The position numbers and the translations under genes were made by a program. Source: CAWDVH01 sp963805705 (GTDB lineage: Bacteria > Actinomycetota > Actinomycetes > Streptosporangiales > Streptosporangiaceae). Taken from it: DNA of 64,000 bases. This document shows positions 23,626 to 31,900 of this stretch, piece by piece. The stretch spans positions 1,426,001 to 1,490,000 of the forward strand of contig CAWDVH010000005.1 of the NCBI GenBank assembly GCA_963805705.1, in the 5' to 3' direction. Below the pieces are notes generated by a model that saw only the letters and a program-made list of their open reading frames with translations, made no database searches and was not told the origin of the DNA. Position 1 is the stretch's first letter. Each line of letters opens with the position of its first letter.

Positions 23626-24786
23626 GTGAACCGGATACGCCTGGGCAGCTGGCTCTGCCTGCCCGTCTGGGGCCTGCGTGAGGTCGGGTGGGGAGATATC
23701 GTCCTCGCCGGGGCCCTGAGCCTGTTCATGGTGGGACTGATCAGCGGGACGTTGACCGCGCAGCACCCGCCCGGCGGTGTCGTCGCGGCGCTGGGAGCAC
23801 TGGCCATGACGCTGCCCGTGGCCTGGGAGCGCAGGGCACCCGTGGCTGCCGCAGCTGCCGTGGCCATCGGCGCGGCAGTGAACGAACTGCTCATCGGCCC
23901 GCTGGTCCGCTGCGGCGCGGCGCTCCCCGCCGTTTTCGCGATCGCGTTCTTCGTCGGCACCCGGTGCAGCGGCCGGCGGCTGGCCATCGGCCTCGGCTTC
24001 TGTCTCGGGGCGGTGACCACGCAGGCGTTCTTCGACCCGCAACTCGGCCCTGCGTTCCTGGTCGCCGGATTGCCCGTGGCGGCCGCGTTCTGCCTCGCCG
24101 GACGGCTGGTCCGGTCCCGCAGCGCGGCGGCGGCCGCGCTGCGCCAGCGGAACGCCGAGCTCCGTGCGCAGCGCGAGCAGACCGCGCAGCTGGCCGTGGC
24201 GGCTGACCGGGCGCGGGTCGCGGGCGGTCTCGACAGCTTCCTGCGTGACCGGATTACTAACATGGCCTCCGCCGCCGCCGCCGGACGCGAGATGGTCTTC
24301 AGCGACCCGGCCGCGGCGGACAGCGCGTTCGCCACGGTCGAGATCAGCGGACGGGCCACTTTGGCGCAGATGCGGGAGGTGGTCGGCACGCTGCGGCAAG
24401 AGTCCCTCACCGAGCCACAGCCGGTGCTCGCCCAGCTCGGCAACCTGCTGGAACGGGCCACCAGCGCGGATGCCCGGCTCCAGGTCGAGGGCAGTCCGCG
24501 CGCACTGCCCGACGGCGTAGAGCTGTCCGGGTACCGGATCGTCGAGCACTTGCTGACCGCCATGGAGGACGCCAGGGAGGCCCGCATCGACGTATGCGTG
24601 CGGTTCGCCCCCCACGCTCTCGAGCTGCAGGTTTCCGGGCCTGCCGCCCGGCAGGCGGATCCGGCGACGGCATTCGCCATAGTCCGTGAGCGAGCCGCGC
24701 TCCTGGGCGGGACGCTGCGCGTCCAGAGCCGGGCCGGCCGGTATGACGTGGTTGTGCAGCTGCCGCTTACGCCGCGCTATGCGTGA
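23626..24786 (+). CDS. Catalytically degenerate NarL-type histidine-kinase-like protein
   Basis: 386-aa membrane protein with four to five N-terminal helices (about 24-165), a short coiled coil, then a HisKA_3-like helix and a remnant ATPase fold. Aligned with the neighbouring intact kinase, RARVAGGLDSFLRDRITNM replaces RACIARELHDIVAHGVSVM, so the phospho-acceptor His is Asp. VEHLLTAMEDA replaces QESLTNALKHA, so the N-box Asn is Thr. No DxGxG box is recognisable, although FAIVRERAALLGGTLRVQSR resembles the GLRERAAACGGDL end of the partner. The protein cannot autophosphorylate by the usual route. It overlaps the partner gene by 8 nt, suggesting a regulatory or heterodimer role. Confidence 0.82.
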   Translation: MNRIRLGSWLCLPVWGLREVGWGDIVLAGALSLFMVGLISGTLTAQHPPGGVVAALGALAMTLPVAWERRAPVAAAAAVAIGAAVNELLIGPLVRCGAALPAVFAIAFFVGTRCSGRRLAIGLGFCLGAVTTQAFFDPQLGPAFLVAGLPVAAAFCLAGRLVRSRSAAAAALRQRNAELRAQREQTAQLAVAADRARVAGGLDSFLRDRITNMASAAAAGREMVFSDPAAADSAFATVEISGRATLAQMREVVGTLRQESLTEPQPVLAQLGNLLERATSADARLQVEGSPRALPDGVELSGYRIVEHLLTAMEDAREARIDVCVRFAPHALELQVSGPAARQADPATAFAIVRERAALLGGTLRVQSRAGRYDVVVQLPLTPRYA

Positions 24787-25987
24787 CATCGGGAGTCGTG
24801 CCTGGCGCGTCCTGGACAGCTGGCGCGGCGACGCCATCGCCGCGGTGCTCCTGATCGCGCTGCTGCTGACCGGCCTGGCCGCCGCCGGCCAGCTGAGCGG
24901 GCCGGGGCGGCCCTTCCAGGCGGCATGCGCCGCCGGAGTCTGCGGCTGCCTGCTCCTTCGCCGCGCCTGTCCGCCGCTGGCGGCTCTGGCCGCCGCCGTC
25001 ATTCTCGGCGTGGCCGGCGCGGCGGGACCGGCGGCCGGTGATCCGTTCGCCCTGCTGTTTGTCGTGATCTTCCTGCTGGCCTACTCACTGGGGGCTGGCA
25101 CCAGCCTCGTCCCGTCCATCCTCGCCGTCGCGCTGCTCTGCGCCGGCCTGCAGATCGCGGTGGCGCAGTTCAACCCGTTCGTCGTGATCATCACGGCAGG
25201 CCCGTGGGCAGCCGGGCTGGTGGCCCGGTCACGCCGTCAGCTGACCGAGCAGCTCACCATCCGCGGCGCCGAGCTGGAGGCGGAGCGCGAGCTCTTCGCC
25301 GCGGAGTCGGTGCGTTACGAGCGTGCGTGCATCGCGCGCGAACTGCACGACATCGTGGCCCACGGGGTCAGCGTGATGGTGATCCAGGCCAGCGCAGGGC
25401 GGCGGCTGGCAGCAACGGATCCGGCCAGCGCCGCCGAGGCATTCGACTCCATCTCCCACGCCGCCCGGCAGGCGGAGACCGAGATCAGCCGGCTGGTCGA
25501 GCTGCTGGAGTACCGGCCGCATCCGGGCAGCGCGGACGGCCTGCGGCTGATCGACGAGCTCGTCGCGCGGGCCGGTGCTACTGGCCTGAGGGTCACGTGC
25601 CGGTTCGCCGGCTCGACTGAGGGCTGGCCATCCGCGATCTTGGAGACGGCGTACCGCCTGATCCAGGAGAGCCTGACCAACGCCCTCAAGCACGCGCCCG
25701 GCGCTCCGGTCGGGATCACCATCCAGGCCGGCGACGGGCACATCACCATCCGCGTCGTCAACGGACCCGCGGCGGCCGCGCCGTCCGGGCTCGAGGGGAC
25801 GGGGGGCGGTCGTGGCCTGGTCGGCCTGCGTGAGCGAGCCGCCGCCTGCGGCGGCGACCTGACCGCCGGGCCGACGGGCGACGGCGGGTGGGAGGTGCTG
25901 GCCACGCTGCCGGTCCAGCCCGGTCCGGCCGATGCGCGGGCGGCGGCCGGCCACCGACCACTGGCCTCCGGGCCCCGGATCAGCTGA
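24779..25987 (+). CDS. NarL-type sensor histidine kinase
   Basis: 402-aa membrane kinase. Residues about 18-145 form four to five helices. The DHp helix carries ACIARELHDIVAHGVSVMVI (phospho-acceptor His about 183), followed by N-box QESLTNALKH, and the C-terminal GLVGLRERAAACGGDL. The ATG start 24779 lies inside the end of the upstream pseudo-kinase gene (8-nt overlap), and residues from there match the family N-terminus. The sensed signal is unknown because the sensor is purely membrane-embedded. The divergent NarL-type regulator at 22698-23399 is the likely target. Confidence 0.92.
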   Translation: MRDIGSRAWRVLDSWRGDAIAAVLLIALLLTGLAAAGQLSGPGRPFQAACAAGVCGCLLLRRACPPLAALAAAVILGVAGAAGPAAGDPFALLFVVIFLLAYSLGAGTSLVPSILAVALLCAGLQIAVAQFNPFVVIITAGPWAAGLVARSRRQLTEQLTIRGAELEAERELFAAESVRYERACIARELHDIVAHGVSVMVIQASAGRRLAATDPASAAEAFDSISHAARQAETEISRLVELLEYRPHPGSADGLRLIDELVARAGATGLRVTCRFAGSTEGWPSAILETAYRLIQESLTNALKHAPGAPVGITIQAGDGHITIRVVNGPAAAAPSGLEGTGGGRGLVGLRERAAACGGDLTAGPTGDGGWEVLATLPVQPGPADARAAAGHRPLASGPRIS

Positions 25988-26110
25988 GAACCCAGCCGGG
26001 TCATCCTCCGGGCGGACGTGCCGGGCGCAGCTTCCGCCCCGCGGCGGACGCGCCGGCAACGGCCGCCGTACGACGATCTCCTCAGCATCTTTCACGCAGA
26101 GGAGCATCAG

Positions 26111-26152
26111 ATGAATACCTGGCCTCATGTGATGACCGGGCCGCGCCGGTGA
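26111..26152 (+). CDS. Short leader ORF coupled to the downstream kinase
   Basis: A 13-codon frame MNTWPHVMTGPRR with a strong ribosome site (AGAGGAG at 26098-26104, 6 nt before ATG). Its TGA overlaps the kinase GTG at 26149 as GTGA. The kinase start itself lacks a good ribosome site, so ribosomes finishing this leader could reinitiate there. No similarity to known leader peptides was recognised. Confidence 0.4.
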   Translation: MNTWPHVMTGPRR

Positions 26153-28221
26153 ACCTCCGGGCCCGGGCAGGCACGCTGCGCTTCCCGGTGGCCAGTGCGG
26201 TGGCGATGGCCGCGTCCGTGACGGGTGCGCTGATCATCTGGCTTGCCCTCCAGACGCACCAGACCTATCCCACCGTGTCCCTGCTCATGCCGGCCACCTT
26301 CACCGGGATGGGATCGCTGATCGTGTGGCGCCAGCCCCGCAACACCGTCGGCTGGATCGTGCTGCTATCCGGGCCTCTTGCCGCCATCGGGCTCGCGACG
26401 GACGGCTGGGCGCTCAGGTCATTCGCCCGGGCCGCAGGGCCGCTGCCGCTCGGGACCTTCGCGGCGTGGGTGGCGAACCTGATCCTGGGCTCCCACCTGA
26501 TCTTCCTGGTCATCGGGCTGCTGATGCTGCTGTTCCCTGACGGCAGGCTCCCCTCGCGGCGCTGGCGCTGGCTGCTGTGGTACGGAGGATTGGCCTACGG
26601 CGTGCTCGCGGCCACCGCGGCGCTCTGGTCGGTCGACGTGACCGGTATCTTCCCGCACCGCACCCTGCCCTCGCTGCTGCCCGGCCAGTCCGCCGCCGAG
26701 GCGATCGCGGCGCCGTTCCTCGCCATCCAGCTGACGGTCGTGGCAGCATGCGTCGCCGCGCTGATCGTGCGGTTCCGGCGCTCACGGGGCGACGAGCGGC
26801 AGCAGCTGAGGTGGTTTGCCTGCACCGTCACCGTGGTCATCGCCGCCGTGGTGATCTCGATCGTCGTCATCGTCGGGAACGGCCGCTACTCACTCGTCCT
26901 CTTCTCGCTGATCCCCATCCCCATCGCCGTGGCGGTACTGAAATACCGTCTGTACGACCTCGACCTGGTCATCAGCAAAGCGATCATGTTCGGGACGCTG
27001 GCGGTATTCATCACGGCGATATACGCGGCGACCGTGGCGGCGGCCGGGGCACTGGCCTGGCGCGGCAGCCTGGCCCTGGCCGCCGTCGCGGCGGCGGTGA
27101 TCGCGGTGGCCTTCCAGCCGCTCCGTGATCGGGTCCAGCACCTCGCGAACCGCATCGTGTATGGCCGGCGTGCCACGCCGTATGAGGTGCTGGCCGAGTT
27201 CTCCGGCCGGATGGCCGATGCCTACGCGACGGAGGAAGTTCCCCGCCGGATGGCCCAGATCCTCGCCGGCGGCACCGGGGCGCAGACCGCGGAGGTATGG
27301 CTGGCCCTCGGCCCCGACCTGCACCGCGCTGCCGCCTGGCCGGAAGCCACGCTGGCGGCTGCCGCTCTCCCGGTCTCGGCCGCGGGCGGCCTGCCCCTGG
27401 TCCCCGGCGCGGATCGCGCCGTTCCCGTCCTGGACCAGGGACAGCTTCTCGGTGCGCTGATCGTGCGGATGCCGCCGGGCAGCCCGCTGACCGCGGCGCA
27501 GGACAAGCTCATCCGTGATCTGGCCGGGCAGGCCGGGCTCGTGCTGCGCAATGCCGCTCTGGTCGAGGAGCTCCGGGCCTCGCGGCAGCGCCTGGTGGCC
27601 GCCCAGGATCAGGAGCGCAGGCGGATCGAGCGCAACATCCACGACGGCGCCCAGCAGCAGATCGTCGGGCTGGCCGTGAGGCTGAGGCTAACGGATGCAC
27701 TGATCGATGACGACCCGGCGCAGGCCCATGCCGCCCTGCATGAGATGCAGGAGCAAGCGGGCGAGGCGGCCAGGGACCTGAGGGAGCTGGCCCATGGCAT
27801 CTACCCGCCGCTGCTCGCCGACCGAGGTCTTTCCGTCGCCCTGGAAGCACAGGCCAGAAGATCCCCGGTACCCGTCACCACCGAATCGGCCGGGATCGGG
27901 CGGTACTCCCAGGAGGTGGAGGCGGCTGTCTACTTCTGCTGCCTGGAGGCACTGCAGAACGTCGCCAAGTACTCGAAGGCGGCCTCGGCCCGCCTGAGCG
28001 TGTCCGCTGTGAACAGCCATCTGTCCTTCGAAGTCACCGACGACGGCCGGGGATTCGACCCGGCGGCGACCACCCAGGGCACCGGCCTGGAGGGAATGAC
28101 CGACCGCATTGAAGCCCTCGGCGGATCTATCGAGATCCGCTCACGGCCGGGGCAAGGAACCACCATCGCTGGAAGCATCCCCCATAGCCGGGCTGAGACA
28201 ATCCCGCGCGCAGGTCGCTGA
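26149..28221 (+). CDS. Membrane sensor histidine kinase with GAF-like domain
   Basis: 690-aa kinase starting at GTG 26149. The N-terminal about 330 residues hold seven or eight helices, ending in LKYRLYDLDLVISKAIMFGT, a motif seen in many actinobacterial kinases. About 340-480 form a GAF-like domain. The DHp segment is DQERRRIERNIHDGAQQQIV with the phospho-acceptor His, and the ATPase has LEALQNVAKYSKA (N-box), DDGRGFDP (G1) and GTGLEGMTDRIEALGG (G2). All catalytic residues are present. It has no adjacent dedicated regulator: the NarL-type regulator at 22.7 kb or an unlinked one may serve. Earlier in-frame starts exist, but homology begins after 26149. Confidence 0.9.
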   Translation: MNLRARAGTLRFPVASAVAMAASVTGALIIWLALQTHQTYPTVSLLMPATFTGMGSLIVWRQPRNTVGWIVLLSGPLAAIGLATDGWALRSFARAAGPLPLGTFAAWVANLILGSHLIFLVIGLLMLLFPDGRLPSRRWRWLLWYGGLAYGVLAATAALWSVDVTGIFPHRTLPSLLPGQSAAEAIAAPFLAIQLTVVAACVAALIVRFRRSRGDERQQLRWFACTVTVVIAAVVISIVVIVGNGRYSLVLFSLIPIPIAVAVLKYRLYDLDLVISKAIMFGTLAVFITAIYAATVAAAGALAWRGSLALAAVAAAVIAVAFQPLRDRVQHLANRIVYGRRATPYEVLAEFSGRMADAYATEEVPRRMAQILAGGTGAQTAEVWLALGPDLHRAAAWPEATLAAAALPVSAAGGLPLVPGADRAVPVLDQGQLLGALIVRMPPGSPLTAAQDKLIRDLAGQAGLVLRNAALVEELRASRQRLVAAQDQERRRIERNIHDGAQQQIVGLAVRLRLTDALIDDDPAQAHAALHEMQEQAGEAARDLRELAHGIYPPLLADRGLSVALEAQARRSPVPVTTESAGIGRYSQEVEAAVYFCCLEALQNVAKYSKAASARLSVSAVNSHLSFEVTDDGRGFDPAATTQGTGLEGMTDRIEALGGSIEIRSRPGQGTTIAGSIPHSRAETIPRAGR

Positions 28222-28291
28222 AGTCGCAGGGCCAGCCGAGGGCTAGCCGGGGGGCTCAGCCGCGGGGCTCAGCCCGGGGACACAGGCGGGG

Positions 28292-28310
28292 ACTCAGAGG
28301 AAACTCAGAG
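28292..28310 (+). promoter_or_regulatory. Direct repeats, candidate OmpR-type autoregulatory site
   Basis: ACTCAGAG occurs at 28292-28299 and 28303-28310, 11 nt apart, one helical turn, as expected for an OmpR-family dimer. A related AGCTCAGA follows at 28313-28320. The site is about 45 nt upstream of the response-regulator start. Confidence 0.45.
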
Positions 28311-28354
28311 TCAGCTCAGACGGACGCGCGAGACGGCCAGTCCATGATGGGATC

Positions 28355-29116
28355 ATGGTGAGCCTCATGGAGAAGTCACAGGCAGCGGCGGATACCGCCG
28401 GCGGGCAGGCTGGCCAGCGGCCCGACGGCTCGCCGGCGCGGGTGCTGGTCGTCGATGACGAGCCGAGCCTGGCCGAGCTGCTCGCCAGCGTGCTGCGCTA
28501 CGAGGGCTGGGACATCCGCACGGCCGCCGACGGCTCGTCGGCGGTCCGGCTGGCGCGCGAATTTACGCCGGATGCCATCGTCCTTGACGTGATGCTCCCT
28601 GACTTCAGCGGGATCGAGGTGCTGCGGCGGGTGCGCGCGGAGCTGCCGCACGTCTGCGTGCTGTTCCTCACCGCGCGCGACGCCGTCGAGGACCGGATAG
28701 CCGGGATCACGGCCGGCGGTGATGACTACGTGACCAAGCCCTTCAGCCTGGAAGAGGTGCTCGCCCGGCTGCGGGGCCTGCTGCGCCGGGCCGGGGTGGC
28801 GCGGGCCCGCGGCGGTACCGAGCTGGCCGTCGGCGACCTGACCATGGACGAGGACGCCAGGGAGGTCCGGCGGGCGGGCGAGCTGATCGAGCTGACCGCG
28901 ACCGAGTTTGAGCTGCTGCGGTTCCTCATGCGCAACCCCCGGCGGGTGCTGTCCAAGGCGCAGATCCTGGACCGGGTCTGGAACTACGACTTCGGCGGGC
29001 AGGCCCACGTGGTCGAGCTGTACATCAGCTATCTGCGCAAGAAGATCGACGCGGGCCGGGTTCCGCTGATCCACACCGTCCGCGGCGTCGGCTATGTCCT
29101 CAAGCCGACGAGCTGA
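28355..29116 (+). CDS. OmpR/PhoB-family response regulator
   Basis: 253-aa regulator. Receiver domain about 28-142: VVDDEPSL, phospho-acceptor Asp in IVLDVMLPDFSG, Thr in LFLTARD and Lys in YVTKPFSLEE. The winged-helix DNA-binding domain is at about 160-250 (LTATEFELLRFLMRNPRRVL, AHVVELYISYLRKKID, IHTVRGVGYVL). Start ATG 28355. It is followed by a sensor kinase that starts inside its 3' end (23-nt overlap), a classic coupled two-component pair. Direct ACTCAGAG repeats upstream suggest autoregulation. Confidence 0.95.
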   Translation: MVSLMEKSQAAADTAGGQAGQRPDGSPARVLVVDDEPSLAELLASVLRYEGWDIRTAADGSSAVRLAREFTPDAIVLDVMLPDFSGIEVLRRVRAELPHVCVLFLTARDAVEDRIAGITAGGDDYVTKPFSLEEVLARLRGLLRRAGVARARGGTELAVGDLTMDEDAREVRRAGELIELTATEFELLRFLMRNPRRVLSKAQILDRVWNYDFGGQAHVVELYISYLRKKIDAGRVPLIHTVRGVGYVLKPTS

Positions 29117-30620
29117 GCGGGCGGCGGCAAGCTGGCTCGCCGGGCGGACGCTGCGCGCGCGGCTGATCGCCGGGCTGCTCGCGCTCTTTACCCTGGCCAG
29201 CATCGGGGTGGCGCTGGCGACCTCGGCGGCGCTCAAGCCGTACCTGCTCGGCCACCTCGACCAGGAGCTGATCGCCGCCGGAACCGCCTTCCAGGCCAGT
29301 AACCCGCCGCCGGGCGCTCCTCGCGGCCCCGGCGGCGCTGGCCCCGGCCCCGCTTCGCCTGGTCAGGCACCACCGCCGAACATGCCGCACCAGAGCCCGG
29401 GGACGCTGGGCATCTGCATTTACAGCGGGAACCTGGCCACCGCGCGGGTCGTCAGCGACTACGCCGGGCAGTTTCGCATGCCGCACCTGAGCGCGGCCGA
29501 TACGGCCGCTCTGCGCGGCCTGCCCCCCGGCACGCTGACCTCGGTTGACCTGGGCGGCCTCGGCTCTTACCGGGTCCTGGCCAGCCGGCAGGGCAGCACG
29601 CTCGACATCACGGGGCTGCCCCTGGCCGGCGTCCAGGCGACGATCAGGCACCTGCAGCTGATCGAGATCGTCGTGTTCGGCGCGGCACTGCTCGTGATCG
29701 GGCTGGCCGGCACCGGCTGGATCAGGCTGACGCTGCGCCCGCTCACCCGGATGACCGCGACCGCGGTCGAGGTCACCGAGCTCCCGCTGGCCAGCGGCGC
29801 GGTGCAGCTGCCGTACCGGGTCGCCGACGCTGATCCGCGCACCGAGGTCGGCCAGCTGGGCGCGGCTTTCAACCGGATGCTCGGCCATGTCGAGTCCGCG
29901 CTGGCGCGCCGCCAGGCGAGCGAGGACCGGCTGCGTGGCTTCGCCGCCGACGCCAGCCACGAGCTGCGCACCCCGCTCGCCGCGATCCGCGGCTACGCCG
30001 AGCTGGCCCGGCGCTACCCGGGAAGCCTGCCGCCGGAGGTAGCGCACGCGCTGAGCCGGGTGGAGTCGGAGTCGGCCAGGATGAGCGCCCTGGTGGAGGA
30101 CCTGCTGCTGCTGGCCAGGCTGGACGCCGGCCGGCCGCTGGAGCGCCAGCCCGTCGACCTGACCCGGCTGGCCATCGACGCCACCAGCGACGCCAGGGTG
30201 GCCGGAAACGATCATCACTGGCGGCTGGAGCTGCCCGATGACCCGCTGCTGGTCGCCGGTGACGAGAGCCGGCTGCACCAGGTGCTCGCCAACCTGCTGA
30301 GCAACGCCCGGACCCATACGCCCGCTGGCACCACCGTCACCGTGGCCCTGCAGGGCGCGCCAGGCGGCCAGCGCGCCGAGCTGAGCGTGACCGACGACGG
30401 GCCGGGCATACCGGCAGAGCTGCAGCCCGGCCTGTTCGAGCGCTTCGTCAGGGGCGACACATCCAGGTCCAGGGCCGCGGGCAGCACCGGCCTGGGCCTG
30501 GCCATCGTCGATGCGGTCGTGGCCGCGCACGGCGGAACGGCCAGCGTCACCAGCCAGCCCGGGCAAACCCGCTTCACCATCACCCTGCCCATCCTGGATG
30601 AGACGAGCGCACCCGCCTGA
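29094..30620 (+). CDS. OmpR-type sensor histidine kinase
   Basis: 508-aa inner-membrane kinase. TM1 about 25-45, then an extracytoplasmic sensor of about 150 residues with a Pro/Gly-rich stretch (about 70-100), TM2 about 195-215, HAMP about 215-275 (RLTLRPLTRMT), HisKA ASHELRTPLAAIRGYAEL, and HATPase with NLLSNARTHTP, DDGPGIP and GSTGLGLAIVDAVVAAHGG. All boxes are intact. It overlaps the regulator by 23 nt, so the pair is translationally coupled. Signal unknown. Confidence 0.94.
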   Translation: MSSSRRAERAAASWLAGRTLRARLIAGLLALFTLASIGVALATSAALKPYLLGHLDQELIAAGTAFQASNPPPGAPRGPGGAGPGPASPGQAPPPNMPHQSPGTLGICIYSGNLATARVVSDYAGQFRMPHLSAADTAALRGLPPGTLTSVDLGGLGSYRVLASRQGSTLDITGLPLAGVQATIRHLQLIEIVVFGAALLVIGLAGTGWIRLTLRPLTRMTATAVEVTELPLASGAVQLPYRVADADPRTEVGQLGAAFNRMLGHVESALARRQASEDRLRGFAADASHELRTPLAAIRGYAELARRYPGSLPPEVAHALSRVESESARMSALVEDLLLLARLDAGRPLERQPVDLTRLAIDATSDARVAGNDHHWRLELPDDPLLVAGDESRLHQVLANLLSNARTHTPAGTTVTVALQGAPGGQRAELSVTDDGPGIPAELQPGLFERFVRGDTSRSRAAGSTGLGLAIVDAVVAAHGGTASVTSQPGQTRFTITLPILDETSAPA

Positions 30621-30751
30621 TCTCGGCTGGCGGGCGTCAGGGCACCCGCGAGCATCCGCGCTCGATCGCTGCTGACCTCCCATAGCCGCTCATAGCCGCG
30701 GCAGAGACTGGCTCCAGTCCGGCCAGAGCATGATCTCCGAGGTTGGTGACC

Positions 30752-31900
30752 ATGACACCGACCAGCGAACTTCTAGAGCTAGCTCAGGGCTCCCGGACCG
30801 GGCCGGCCGGCCGGGCCGCGCCTCAGGTGGAGATCGTCGTCCCGGTGCGCGACGAGGAGCGCGACCTCGAGCCGGGCGTCCGGCGGCTGCACGCCTACCT
30901 GACGGGCGCCTTTCCCTGCACCGCGCGGATCACCATCGCGGACAACGGCAGCAGCGACGGCACCTGGCGGGCCGCGCTCGCGCTGGAGGCCGAGTTCGAT
31001 GACGTGCGCGCCGTCCGGCTGGACCAGGCCGGCCGGGGCCGGGCGCTGCGCTCGATCTGGTCGGCCAGTGACTGCGAGGTCCTGGCTTACATGGACGTCG
31101 ACTTGTCGACTGACCTGAACGCGCTGCTGCCGCTGGTCGCCCCGCTGCTGTCCGGGCACAGCGACATGGCGATCGGGACCCGGCTGGCCCGCGGCGCGCG
31201 AGTCATCAGGGGCCCGCGCCGGGAGGCGATCTCCCGCGGCTACAACCTGCTGCTGCACGCCGTACTCGGATCCCGGTTCTCTGACGCCCAGTGCGGGTTC
31301 AAGGCCATCAGGAAAGACAAGGCCGCGCTGCTGCTGCCGCTGACCCAGGACCCGAGCTGGTTCTTCGACACCGAGCTGCTCGTGCTGGCCGAGCGGGCCG
31401 GGCTGCGCATCCACGAGGTGCCCGTGGACTGGACCGACGACGCTGACTCGCGGGTGGACATCCTGGCCACGGCGCTCGCCGACCTGCGCGGCGTCCTTCG
31501 CCTGGGCGGCGGCAGGCAGCTGGCCAGGTTCCTGCTCGTGGGCGCGGCCAGCACGCTGGCCTACGTCCTGCTGTATGTCGCCCTGCGCACCACCCTGCCG
31601 GCCCTGGCCGCTAACGCCCTGAGCCTGCTGGTTACCGCCCTCGCCAACACCGCCGTTAACCGGCGCTTCACGTTCGGCATCAGCGGGCGGCGGCACGCGG
31701 CGCGGCACCAGGCACACGGGCTGCTGGCCTTCGGCGCCGGGCTGCTGCTGACCTCGGCGGCGCTGGCCGTCCTGCACGCGGGCAGCGCGCCACCCGGCCG
31801 AGCCGCGGAGGTAACCGTGCTGATCGTGGCCAACATCATCGCCACCGCGGTCCGTTTCGCCTTGTACCGCAGCTGGGTCTTCGCGGGAGCCTCCCGATGA
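30752..31900 (+). CDS. GT2 glycosyltransferase fused to GtrA-like membrane domain
   Basis: 382-aa protein. Residues about 20-245 are a family-2 glycosyltransferase: VEIVVPVRDEERDLEP, ADNGSSDGTW, metal-binding AYMDVDLSTDLNALL, and DAQCGFKAIR typical of polyprenyl-phosphate sugar transferases. Residues about 250-380 are a GtrA-like domain with four helices (FLLVGAASTLAYVLLYVALR, NTAVNRRFTF). Such fusions make and flip a polyprenyl-phosphate sugar donor. The start ATG 30752 (family-length N-terminus) is preferred to the in-frame TTG 30743. The stop overlaps the GT39 gene by 4 nt (ATGA), so the donor-maker and the user are coupled. Confidence 0.92.
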   Translation: MTPTSELLELAQGSRTGPAGRAAPQVEIVVPVRDEERDLEPGVRRLHAYLTGAFPCTARITIADNGSSDGTWRAALALEAEFDDVRAVRLDQAGRGRALRSIWSASDCEVLAYMDVDLSTDLNALLPLVAPLLSGHSDMAIGTRLARGARVIRGPRREAISRGYNLLLHAVLGSRFSDAQCGFKAIRKDKAALLLPLTQDPSWFFDTELLVLAERAGLRIHEVPVDWTDDADSRVDILATALADLRGVLRLGGGRQLARFLLVGAASTLAYVLLYVALRTTLPALAANALSLLVTALANTAVNRRFTFGISGRRHAARHQAHGLLAFGAGLLLTSAALAVLHAGSAPPGRAAEVTVLIVANIIATAVRFALYRSWVFAGASR

